From NCBI GenBank assembly GCA_002327305.1, contig DCUZ01000041.1, positions 1 through 28,906 on the forward strand: DNA of 28,906 nt, written 5' to 3'. Positions 13,985 through 21,257 of this stretch are shown one piece after another. Every line of letters begins with the position of its first letter. Within the stretch, counting starts at the first letter, position 1. Under the pieces are notes generated by a model that had not been told where the DNA came from, ran no database searches, and saw only the letters and a list, made by a program, of their open reading frames with translations. Position numbers and translations under genes: made by a program. This DNA is from Holophagales bacterium UBA2201. Its GTDB lineage: Bacteria > Acidobacteriota > Thermoanaerobaculia > UBA2201.

Positions 13985-14110
13985 CGTCAGAAAAGTTGGA
14001 TAGCCGAGAAATGGCATCCGGCAAAACAAATGAGATGAAATGTGTCTGGAACCCGTTGATGCATCCTCAGTTCGCAGGGAATGCGTTCAGCAACCCTCGG
14101 ATTGCGGCCT

Positions 14111-14155
14111 TGGGTGGGCGGCGGAGCCTTCCCGCTTTCCGGCGTTCCCGCTTTC
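14111..14155. repeat. Inverted copy of the TCCCCC/GGGAAGGC patch upstream of xerC
   Basis: The stretch reads GGGTGGG...GGAGCCTTCCCGC followed by TTTCCGGC and GTTCCCGC, the reverse complement of the GGGAAGGC-TCCCCC arrangement at 7938-7975. Confidence 0.6.
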
Positions 14156-14177
14156 AAGCAGGGCCCCTCGGGCCCTA

Positions 14178-14186
14178 TGCTACAAT
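14178..14186 (+). promoter_or_regulatory. Extended -10 element of xerC/D, leaderless
   Basis: TGCTACAAT ends six bases before the ATG at 14193, which puts the predicted transcription start exactly on the start codon. No Shine-Dalgarno sequence precedes this ATG. The spacing is the same as for the nitroreductase gene. Confidence 0.6.
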
Positions 14187-14192
14187 GCGCCG

Positions 14193-15071
14193 ATGCAAGG
14201 CGCCGTGGAGCGGTTTCTCAACCACCTCCGCTACGAGCGGAACCTCTCGCCCCTGACCTGCAAGGCCTACGGGGAGGACCTGCGCGGATTCCTCGCCTTT
14301 CTGGGGACCCAGGGGACGGGGGAGGACCCGGCCTCGGCGGACGCTTTTCTCATCCGGTCCTATCTCGCCTTCCTCAGCAGGCGGGGGCTTTCCAAGCGCT
14401 CCATCCAACGCCATCTCTCCACCCTCCGCGCCTTTTACCGCCATCTCATCCGCACCGGCGGCGCCGAGCGCGACCCGGCGGCGGCCGTCCCCCTGCCGAA
14501 GGCCGAAAAGCGCCTCCCGAAAGCCCTCACCTCCCGGGAGGTGGCGGCCCTGCTGGAGGCCGGCGGCGGCGACGCCTCGTGGCGTTCCCTGCGCGACCGC
14601 GCCATCTTCGAGCTCCTCTACGCTTCGGGCCTGCGCGTTTCGGAGCTCACCTCGCTCAACCTGGAGGACCTGCAGTATTCCTCGCGGTTCCTGCGGGTGC
14701 GCGGCAAGGGGGGCAAAGAGCGGATCGTCCCCTTCGGGGCCATGGCCGAGGAGGCCATCCGGGCGTACACGGCCCGGCGCCCCGCCTCGCCGACCGCCGC
14801 CCTCTTCGTCAACCGCGGGGGCGGGCGCCTCACCTCCCGCTCCGTCCACCGCGCCGTCCTGCGCCAGGTGGCGGCGGTCCTGACCGAGCAGGGCGTTTCG
14901 CCCCACACCTTCCGCCACACCTTCGCCACCCACCTTCTCGAGGCGGGGGCCGATCTCAGAGTCATCCAGGAACTGCTCGGCCACGCCTCCCTGGCCACCA
15001 CCCAGATCTACACCCACGTGGACATCCAGCGCCTGCTGGAGGTCTACCGAAAGGCCCATCCCAAGGCATGA
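14193..15071 (+). CDS. XerC/XerD-type tyrosine recombinase
   Basis: A 292-residue tyrosine recombinase of the length expected for XerC/XerD, which resolve chromosome dimers at dif with FtsK. The N-terminal SAM-like core-binding domain spans 1-90. The catalytic domain has the complete set of residues: R148 (ASGLRVSEL), K172 (GKGGKER), H238 and R241 (SPHTFRHTF), H264 (LLGHASL) and nucleophile Y273 (TTQIYTHV). The start at 14193 matches family N-termini and the leaderless promoter; the upstream in-frame extension to 14040 runs through repeats. Sequence alone does not tell XerC from XerD. The gene ends in an ATGA overlap with the PHP gene, so the two are translated together. Confidence 0.93.
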   Translation: MQGAVERFLNHLRYERNLSPLTCKAYGEDLRGFLAFLGTQGTGEDPASADAFLIRSYLAFLSRRGLSKRSIQRHLSTLRAFYRHLIRTGGAERDPAAAVPLPKAEKRLPKALTSREVAALLEAGGGDASWRSLRDRAIFELLYASGLRVSELTSLNLEDLQYSSRFLRVRGKGGKERIVPFGAMAEEAIRAYTARRPASPTAALFVNRGGGRLTSRSVHRAVLRQVAAVLTEQGVSPHTFRHTFATHLLEAGADLRVIQELLGHASLATTQIYTHVDIQRLLEVYRKAHPKA

Positions 15072-15910
15072 TCGACCTCCATACCCATTCCACCTACTCC
15101 GACGGCACCTTCCCTCCCGCCGACCTCCTGCGCGCCGCCGCCGAGGCCGGCCTGGAGGCGGTGGCCCTGACCGACCACGACACCGTCCGCGGCGTCCTGG
15201 CCCTCGGCGGCGTCGAGCCTCCCCTGCCGTTCGTCCCGGGCATCGAGATGTCCATCCAGTACCGCGAGGACCTCCGCTTCCACATGCTGGGGCTTTTCAT
15301 CGACCCATCCCGCCCCGAGGCGATGGAGTTCGAACGGTTCAACCAGGAGAAACGGCACGAGCGCAACCGCCTCATCGTGGAGCGGCTCAACGCCCTGGGC
15401 TATGCCATGGACTACGAGGAGGCGATGCAGCGCGCCCGGGGGATCGTGGGGAGGATGCACATCGCGCTCACCCTGGTGGACAAGGGGCATTTTTCGAGCG
15501 TGGGGGCCGTGTTCGCCGCCGTCATGAATCACGGCAAACCGGCCTATGTGGCGCGGTTCAGGCACCCCGCGCCGCAGGGGATCGCCTTCATCCACTCCCT
15601 CGGCGGCGTGGCGGTGCTGGCCCACATCGGGAAAGAGCTGACCGATCGCGACGAAATGCGCGCCATCCTGACCGACCTGAAGGAGGAGGGCCTCGACGGC
15701 GTCGAGACCCGCCATCCCGACCACGCGCCGGAACTCCGCGAGTGGCTGGACGGCCTGGCCGGGGAGCTGGGTCTCGCCGCCTCCGGAGGCAGCGACTTCC
15801 ACGGCGGCAATAAACCCTCCGTCGCCCTCGGCCGCGGCCGCGGCGACCTCGACGTCCCTTTTGAGGTCTACTCGAGGCTCAAGACGCTGGCGGAGAAAAG
15901 GCGGGGATAA
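15068..15910 (+). CDS. PHP-domain phosphoesterase
   Basis: A 280-residue protein with a full PHP metal-binding domain: DLHTHSTYSDGT at 3-14 (H5, H7, D12), LTDHDT at 35-39, the PGIEMS motif near residue 60, VLAHIG near 180 and the final GSDFHG near 240. Its length and motif order resemble the stand-alone PHP enzymes of the RNase AM / YciV group, which remove nucleotides from RNA 5' ends or hydrolyse 3',5'-bisphosphonucleotides. The assignment to that group is by overall resemblance. The ATG overlaps the stop of the recombinase gene (ATGA). No separate promoter is seen. Confidence 0.88.
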   Translation: MIDLHTHSTYSDGTFPPADLLRAAAEAGLEAVALTDHDTVRGVLALGGVEPPLPFVPGIEMSIQYREDLRFHMLGLFIDPSRPEAMEFERFNQEKRHERNRLIVERLNALGYAMDYEEAMQRARGIVGRMHIALTLVDKGHFSSVGAVFAAVMNHGKPAYVARFRHPAPQGIAFIHSLGGVAVLAHIGKELTDRDEMRAILTDLKEEGLDGVETRHPDHAPELREWLDGLAGELGLAASGGSDFHGGNKPSVALGRGRGDLDVPFEVYSRLKTLAEKRRG

Positions 15911-15969
15911 GCCGGCTTTCCCATAAAAAGTGCGGATCCACTCCGCGCGGCAACTCGCGGTTCGTGGAT

Positions 15970-16088
15970 GGCAGTTGGTAGTTGGTAGATGGTGGCCCGC
16001 CCATCCAATAAATTGTAGGGGAGGATTGCATTCGTCTTGTACCCCCGGCAGACCCTCCCGGGCAGTTGGGAGATGGTAGATGATAGAT
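15970..16088. repeat. Two GGTAGAT-type heptamer patches after the PHP gene
   Basis: Units GGCAGTT, GGTAGTT, GGTAGAT (15970-15990) recur in altered form as GGCAGTT, GGGAGAT, GGTAGAT, GATAGAT (16061-16088), each followed by a similar GGCC(G)CCCGCCCA tail. The gap 15911-16122 between two convergent operons otherwise shows no gene and no hairpin with a T-run. Confidence 0.7.
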
Positions 16089-16122
16089 GGCCGCCCGCCC
16101 ACCATCCGCGGGCCCCCGGCTC

Positions 16123-16242
16123 CTATTGGAGGACCGAATACACCAGCGGCACGAGGACGAGGGCCATGAGAAGATCTCCCGCGATCAGAGCGGAGGCAGT
16201 CTCCCCGGCGCACCGATAGCGGTCCGGCGAGGCCCGGCTCAC
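16123..16242 (-). CDS. Candidate 39-residue single-span membrane protein
   Basis: A GTG at 16240-16242 overlaps the TGA of the potassium channel gene (GTGA), the same coupling used between the DUF502 and MMPL genes in this operon. The 39-codon frame encodes a polar N-terminus (about 16 residues) and then a strongly hydrophobic helix (ALIAGDLLMALVLVPLVYSV). Third codon positions remain mostly G or C, although a little less so than in the long genes. It is reminiscent in size and place of small subunits such as KdpF of the Kdp potassium pump, but I see no sequence similarity. It could also be chance read-through or a remnant of a transporter C-terminus. Confidence 0.4.
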   Translation of the reverse strand: MSRASPDRYRCAGETASALIAGDLLMALVLVPLVYSVLQ

Positions 16243-17549
16243 CCGACAATGACCTTTTCCTCCGGGAAGGTGACCATCGTCCGTGCGGCGGGGGCGGCGA
16301 GAGCAGCGACGATGGTCATGGGGCCGAGGCGGCCGACATACATCAGAACGGCCAGGATGAGCTTGCCGACCGTGCCCAGCAGGGGCGTGGCGCCCGTGGA
16401 GAGACCGACGGTGCCGTAGGCCGAGACGGTCTCGAACAGCAGGTCCAGCGGGGCGATCTTCCCATCCTCCAGCGTCATCAGGAGGATGAACCCCGCCCCA
16501 AGGCAGAAGAGGGAGAAGAAGAAGACGGATACGGCCTGGTCCACCACGGAGAACGGAATGGCACGGCGGCCCGTCTGCACCTGATCCCGCCCCCGCACAT
16601 GGGAGAGGAGGTGGAGCCAGATCACCCCCGCGGTGGTGGTCTTGATGCCGCCGGCGGTCGAGCCGGGTGAGCCGCCGATGAACATGAGGACGATGACCAA
16701 AACCAGCATGACGGGGCTGGCGAAGGCATAATCGAAGGTGTTGAAACCGCAGGTGCGCGGGGTGATGGAACCGAACAGGGCCATCAGGAGCTTGATTCCG
16801 AGGGGCTTCCCGGCGAGCACACCGTTCCATTCCAGCAGAAGATGCGCCGCCATACCCAAGACGATCAGGATGCCGGTCACCTTGAGGGTGAGGAGGGAGT
16901 GCAGGGAGAGCCGGGTCCCGGCCTTGAAGCGGAAGAAGACCTCCGAAAGGATGAGGAAGCCCAGCCCCCCCAGGATCAGGAGGGCCCCGACCGTCAGCGT
17001 CACCGTCGCGTTGGCCTGGTAGGCGATGAGGCTTTCGCCGTTCAACGAAAAACCGGCGTTGCAGAAGGCCGAGACGGAGTGGAAGACCGCGTGCCACAGG
17101 GCGGTGCCGGGGGGGAGATGCTGCGCGAACGGGAAATAGAGGATCGCGGCGCCGATCAGCTCCAGGAGAACGGTGGCCCCGGCGATGGTGAGGACGAGGG
17201 GACGGAAGTCGCTCCACCCGGTGTGGGCGAAGGTGGTGAGGATGACCTTGCGCTGGAAGAGGTCCAGCTTGCGCCGGGCCAGGAAGATGAAGAAGAGGCC
17301 GAAGGCGGCGATGGAGAGGCCGCCGGTCTGAAAGAGGAGGAGGAGGACCGCCTGCCCGAACGGGCTGAGGATGTCCCCCACGTCCACCGGCGTGAGCCCC
17401 GTGACGCAGACGGCCGAGGTGGCCACGAAGAAGGCGTCCACCGTCTCCAGCGTCTTGCCCGGGTTTAGCGACTGCGGCAGGGAGAGGAGGCAGGTGCCGG
17501 CGGCGATGAGGCCGAGGAAGTGGAGGAGCAGGCGGCGGCCGATTCTCAT
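16239..17549 (-). CDS. KtrB/TrkH-family potassium channel-like subunit
   Basis: A 436-residue membrane protein with the four-fold pore architecture of the KtrB/TrkH/HKT family. The four selectivity-filter loops are visible: TSAVCVTGLT (G51), SAFCNAGFS (G166), TPRTCGFNT (G268) and SAYGTVGLST (G382). The conserved intracellular loop GGSPGSTAGGIKTTT is at 292-306, and the protein ends in the typical FPEEKVIVG. Length fits KtrB better than TrkH. The ATG overlaps the MMPL stop (ATGA). No KtrA/TrkA RCK-domain partner is encoded in this window, so the regulatory subunit must lie elsewhere or be different. A small ORF follows directly. Confidence 0.94.
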   Translation of the reverse strand: MRIGRRLLLHFLGLIAAGTCLLSLPQSLNPGKTLETVDAFFVATSAVCVTGLTPVDVGDILSPFGQAVLLLLFQTGGLSIAAFGLFFIFLARRKLDLFQRKVILTTFAHTGWSDFRPLVLTIAGATVLLELIGAAILYFPFAQHLPPGTALWHAVFHSVSAFCNAGFSLNGESLIAYQANATVTLTVGALLILGGLGFLILSEVFFRFKAGTRLSLHSLLTLKVTGILIVLGMAAHLLLEWNGVLAGKPLGIKLLMALFGSITPRTCGFNTFDYAFASPVMLVLVIVLMFIGGSPGSTAGGIKTTTAGVIWLHLLSHVRGRDQVQTGRRAIPFSVVDQAVSVFFFSLFCLGAGFILLMTLEDGKIAPLDLLFETVSAYGTVGLSTGATPLLGTVGKLILAVLMYVGRLGPMTIVAALAAPAARTMVTFPEEKVIVG

Positions 17550-20020
17550 GCGCCGCGCCTCCAGGCCAGGAGGGCCGGCAGGAGGGTGAGGGTGAACAGG
17601 GCGCAGTAGAGCGTGCCGAAGATCGCCACGAACCCCATGCTCCTCAGCCCCGGGAAGTGGGAGAGGACGAGGGAGCCGAACCCGAAAATGGTGGTGAGGG
17701 CGGCGAAGAGGACCCCCTTGCCGGTCTGCGCCACCGCGTGAAAGTCCCCCCCCGAGCGCTCATGCCGGTGGAGGATGTGGATGGAGTAGTCCACCCCAAT
17801 GCCGATGATCATGGCGGTGACGAAGATGTTCATGGAGTTCAGGGGGATGCCGGCCAGGCGCATCGTTCCCAGCATGAAGGCCACCCCGGCGGCCAGGGGG
17901 ACGAAGGCCAGGAGGGTGCGCCGGGCGGATCCGAGGTCCATCCGGAGGAGGAGCGCCACCAGGGCCAGGCCGAGGAGGGTGGCTTTCAGCGCGTCCCTCC
18001 GGACCGCCTCCCGCAGGTGCTTGGCCATGGCGTTGACCCCCGTCAGGACGGCCCCGGGGCGCCCCTGGACCCACCGCTCCAACTCGGCCGGGGGCTCGCG
18101 ACGGTAGGTGTCGTCGTGGTAGTGGATCGAGTGGAGCGTGAGCCAGGTCCCGTCCGTCCGGGCGACCAGCGGGGCCGTCAGCGCCTTCAATTCGGCCGTC
18201 TCCAGCGCCTCCCAGTCGAGGACCTTCGGCGGCTCCCCCAGGCCGCGCCGGAGGGCGGCGAGGAAGGGGGCGAAGGCCTCCGGGTTGAGGCCCGTCTCGC
18301 GGCACGCCGCCAGGAAATCGGCCTCGAAGGCGGCCGCGTCCACCGTCCGGGCCCGGGCCGCGTTGCGCCGCTGGACCTCCAGGGGCGGGATGTAGGTGGA
18401 GAGCCCGGTATGGGCGCGGACCACCCCCCGCCGGGCGAGGGCGTCCAGCTCCCGGCCCAGGTCGGCGTCCGCCTCCAGAAGGAGCCGGGGGTCGGCCCCC
18501 TCCAGCAGGACCACCGAGGGGTAGGTCACCTGCCCGAAATGCTCGCCCAGCTCCCTCTGCAGTTGGACGCCCCGGTTGGAGGCCGAGCGGAGCGACTGGG
18601 CGTCATCCACGAAGGGCACGCCCCACGCCAGGACCGCCATCCCGGCCGCGGCCGCGAGCGTCAGCGCGGCCACCGGGCGGGCGTGCCGCACGGAAAAGGC
18701 GATGATGGCTTCCATCCCGAAAGAGGAGATGCGCAGGACGGGGAAGCGGTCGCGGCGGCGGTGAAGCCGCTCGTCCAGGAGGAGGAGGACCGGCAGGACC
18801 GTGAAGGCGAAGACCATGATGAAGCCGATGCCCAGGGCCGTCAGGAGGCCCAGCTCCCGCAGGCCGCGCAACTGGACGATGAGGAAGGCGCCGAAGGTGG
18901 CCATGGAGGTGACGGCCCCCAGGAGGATGGCGGGGTGCACGTCCCGGCGCACCGCCTCCAGTCCCGCGTGCAGGTCCGCCCCCCCCGACCGCTCCTCCAC
19001 GTAGCGGCCGTAGGCGACGATGACGAAATCGATGCCGAGGCCGATGAGCAGGGCGGCGAACCCCGACGAAGCGGCGTTGATCTCCCTAAAGGCCCAGCCC
19101 GCGAACCCGAAGGCGGCGGCCAGCCCCAGGGCCAGGGGGACGAAGGCGAAATTGAGGGTCCCCAGGCGTCCGAAACAGATCCAGAAGAGGAGGAGGACGG
19201 CCGCAAGGGAGGAGAAGACCTGCACCAGGACATCGGACCGGATGAGCCGCTCGTCCTCCACCGCGATGCGGAACCCCCCCCCAAGGTCAACGGCGGGGAC
19301 CCGGACCCCGGGGCCCATCCCGGCCCGCACCGTCGCCACCGCCTCCTCCACCCTGCCGACGAGGCGCGAGGCGTAGGCGATGTCCTGCGCCGCCCCGCCG
19401 GGCTTGACGACGATGAGGAGGCGCTTGTGGTCATGCGAGAGAAGGTAGCCCGAGGAGAGGTCCACCTTGAAACCCTCGTCGGGTCCGTGGAAGCGGTCGG
19501 CATAGACCCGGTGGAGGCGCAGGGGATCGAAGGCGAGGAATTCCTTGAGCCCCGGGGCGGGAAGGGACTGCCCCTCGAGGCGCGTCTCCCGGAGGGCCCG
19601 CCGGACGGCGGACGGCTCCAGGCGGGCGCGCAGCGCCTCCCATTCGGCGTCGGTGGAGAGGACGGCGAGATGGGTGAAGAAAAGGTCCAGATAGGGCTTC
19701 GGATCGGGCGGCCGGTGGGTGACCGTCAGCGGCCCGTCGAGCTCGGCGAGGCGCTCGGCGAGGGCGTCGGTGAAGAGGAAGGCGTCCTCCAGGTCGTCCT
19801 CCCGCTCGACGGTCAGGACGACGAGGAGGTTGTCGATGCCGCCGAAGTGCCGCACCGCCTTGGAGAAGGAGGAGAAGACGGGATCGTCCTGGGGCATCAT
19901 CTTGAGGACGTCGGTCTGGACGCTCAGGCGGAGGATGCCCCACAGGGCGAGGACGGAGAACAGCAGGAGCAGGAGCCCGTAGAGGAGGGGGCGCCGCTCG
20001 AAGAAGCGGACGGGATTCAC
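17546..20020 (-). CDS. MMPL/RND-superfamily exporter
   Basis: An 824-residue protein with the twelve-helix RND pattern of the MMPL branch: one N-terminal helix (about 14-34), a large extracytoplasmic domain, a five-helix bundle with GLGIDFVIVAYGRYVEER, a second helix (near 520-540) and extracytoplasmic domain, and a final bundle with IIGIGVDYSIHILHRHE. These sequences match the sterol-sensing-like bundles of MMPL proteins, including hopanoid-transport HpnN. The likely role is export of lipids or other hydrophobic compounds to the outer surface. The GTG start at 20018-20020 overlaps the DUF502 stop; the longer in-frame extension to 20227 has no family likeness. Position between phospholipid synthesis and transport genes supports an envelope role. 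Confidence 0.9.
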   Translation of the reverse strand: MNPVRFFERRPLLYGLLLLLFSVLALWGILRLSVQTDVLKMMPQDDPVFSSFSKAVRHFGGIDNLLVVLTVEREDDLEDAFLFTDALAERLAELDGPLTVTHRPPDPKPYLDLFFTHLAVLSTDAEWEALRARLEPSAVRRALRETRLEGQSLPAPGLKEFLAFDPLRLHRVYADRFHGPDEGFKVDLSSGYLLSHDHKRLLIVVKPGGAAQDIAYASRLVGRVEEAVATVRAGMGPGVRVPAVDLGGGFRIAVEDERLIRSDVLVQVFSSLAAVLLLFWICFGRLGTLNFAFVPLALGLAAAFGFAGWAFREINAASSGFAALLIGLGIDFVIVAYGRYVEERSGGADLHAGLEAVRRDVHPAILLGAVTSMATFGAFLIVQLRGLRELGLLTALGIGFIMVFAFTVLPVLLLLDERLHRRRDRFPVLRISSFGMEAIIAFSVRHARPVAALTLAAAAGMAVLAWGVPFVDDAQSLRSASNRGVQLQRELGEHFGQVTYPSVVLLEGADPRLLLEADADLGRELDALARRGVVRAHTGLSTYIPPLEVQRRNAARARTVDAAAFEADFLAACRETGLNPEAFAPFLAALRRGLGEPPKVLDWEALETAELKALTAPLVARTDGTWLTLHSIHYHDDTYRREPPAELERWVQGRPGAVLTGVNAMAKHLREAVRRDALKATLLGLALVALLLRMDLGSARRTLLAFVPLAAGVAFMLGTMRLAGIPLNSMNIFVTAMIIGIGVDYSIHILHRHERSGGDFHAVAQTGKGVLFAALTTIFGFGSLVLSHFPGLRSMGFVAIFGTLYCALFTLTLLPALLAWRRGA

Positions 20021-20631
20021 GGACGCCGGAAGAGGTGGGCCGGAAGGGGATCGCCCACGATGCCGCCCGAGACGATGAGCTTGATGGCATCGTCCATGGT
20101 GAGGTCCAGCGGCCGGAGCTGTTCGTCCGGCACCAGGAGGAGCCACCCCGAGGTGGGGTTGGGGGTGGTGGGGACGAAGAGGTAGCTCATCCCCTCCCAC
20201 CGTTTGGTGACGAAGGCGATGGTCCATACCCCCTGGCGCGGATACTCCACCGCCACGATGTCGGAAAACGAGCTCTTCTTGCGGAGGGTGAGGGCGTCAA
20301 TGACCTGCTTGGTCCCCCCGTAGATCCCCTTGAGCACGGGGGCCGAGAGGAGGGCGCGGTCCACCATCCCCAGCACTTTCCGCCCCAGGAAGTTCATCCC
20401 GATCAGGCCGATGCAGTAGATGAGGAAAAGCGAGAAGACCAGGGCCATCCCCGTGAGGGCCCAGGAGGGGAGCTCCACGTCGAGCAGATGGAAGGCGGCG
20501 ACCAGGAAGGGGCGGCTGAGGGCGGAGATCCGGGAGAGGACGAACCAGAGGATCACCACGCTGACCCAGATGGGGAGGAGGTAGAGCAGCCCCTGGAGGA
20601 GGGTGTTCCGGACATGGCGGACGACGCTCAT
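20017..20631 (-). CDS. DUF502 membrane protein
   Basis: A 204-residue protein with two membrane segments (about 13-33 and 57-80) followed by a soluble C-terminal domain containing PVLKGIYGGTKQVIDAL, a variant of the 'P..r.IY...Kqv...' signature of DUF502, and FVPTTPNPTSGWLLLVP, the most conserved stretch of that family. The biochemical function is unknown; in plants related proteins (COV/LCV) affect vascular patterning and trafficking. The start ATG overlaps the pgsA stop by ATGA, and its stop overlaps the GTG of the MMPL gene. Confidence 0.9.
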   Translation of the reverse strand: MSVVRHVRNTLLQGLLYLLPIWVSVVILWFVLSRISALSRPFLVAAFHLLDVELPSWALTGMALVFSLFLIYCIGLIGMNFLGRKVLGMVDRALLSAPVLKGIYGGTKQVIDALTLRKKSSFSDIVAVEYPRQGVWTIAFVTKRWEGMSYLFVPTTPNPTSGWLLLVPDEQLRPLDLTMDDAIKLIVSGGIVGDPLPAHLFRRP

Positions 20632-21215
20632 TGCTTCTCCGTCAGAACCCGGGAGAACTTGGCGAAGTAATCGGCCATGGACCCGAGCGAAAGGATGACG
20701 GCGATCCACAGGAAGGTGTTCGCCAGCACGGCGAAAATGTCGACCGGATGGTTGAAGATTATCCGGATCAGGGGGCGGGAAAGCTCGTCGAGGCGGTATT
20801 GGATGATGCAGGCGCACACCGCCACCGTCTGGGCCAGGGTCTTCAATTTCCCGAGGCGGGAGGCGGGGATCACCCTGCCGCGCTCCAGGGCGGTCATCCG
20901 CAGGCCGTCGAGAAGGAACTCCCGCCCGATGATGATGACCACCATCCACGCCGGGACCGCCCCCAACTCCACGAGGGAGATGAAGGCGCCGGCCATCAGG
21001 AACTTGTCGGCGATGGGATCCAGGAGGGCCCCCAGCCGGCTGGTCTGGCCCAATTTCCGCGCGAAGTAGCCGTCCAGGCCGTCGGTGATGATGGCCAGGA
21101 GGAAGATGGCCAGCCCGATGAACTCGCGGGCCGGCATCTTGGTCAGGAGGACCACCACCAGGAACGGCACGAGGAAGATGCGGAAGATCGTGAGCCAGTT
21201 CGGCAAGGTGAACAT
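20628..21215 (-). CDS. pgsA: CDP-diacylglycerol-glycerol-3-phosphate 3-phosphatidyltransferase
   Basis: A 195-residue integral membrane enzyme of the CDP-alcohol phosphatidyltransferase family that makes phosphatidylglycerol phosphate, the committed step to phosphatidylglycerol and cardiolipin. The N-terminus LPNWLTIFRI is typical of PgsA. The catalytic motif D-x2-DG-x2-AR-x8-G-x3-D-x3-D is complete in TDGLDGYFARKLGQTSRLG followed by ALLDPIADK (about 44-71). About six hydrophobic segments are present. The start at 21213-21215 is the only one that keeps the family N-terminus. It is the first gene of a five-frame overlapping minus-strand cluster and is divergent from the deacetylase operon. Confidence 0.94.
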   Translation of the reverse strand: MFTLPNWLTIFRIFLVPFLVVVLLTKMPAREFIGLAIFLLAIITDGLDGYFARKLGQTSRLGALLDPIADKFLMAGAFISLVELGAVPAWMVVIIIGREFLLDGLRMTALERGRVIPASRLGKLKTLAQTVAVCACIIQYRLDELSRPLIRIIFNHPVDIFAVLANTFLWIAVILSLGSMADYFAKFSRVLTEKQ

Positions 21216-21257
21216 GCACCCCCTATTGTGCCAAGAGTCCATTATAATTGCAAGACA
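21216..21257. promoter_or_regulatory. Compact divergent promoter region
   Basis: Only 42 bases separate the two start codons. The palindromic core ATTATAAT (21241-21248) supplies a TATAAT on each strand. On the plus strand it ends nine bases before the deacetylase ATG (21258), which implies a leader of about three bases. On the minus strand the TATAAT at 21241-21246 would give a pgsA leader of about 20 bases with AGGGGG as a weak ribosome binding site; a second -10-like CACAAT lies nearer pgsA. The two polymerases must compete for overlapping sites. Confidence 0.55.

Noticed and set aside
13996..14256. 86-codon plus-strand ORF upstream of xerC
   Set aside because: It runs through intergenic repeats into xerC in the wrong frame and shows no ribosome binding site or recognisable domain.
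16123..17217. 364-codon minus-strand frame overlapping the potassium channel gene
   Set aside because: Most of it is an out-of-frame shadow of the channel gene; only its last 39 codons beyond the channel stop are retained as a candidate.
17657..20185. 842-codon plus-strand frame opposite the MMPL gene
   Set aside because: Antisense shadow with no domain; the minus-strand RND motifs and gene overlaps are decisive.
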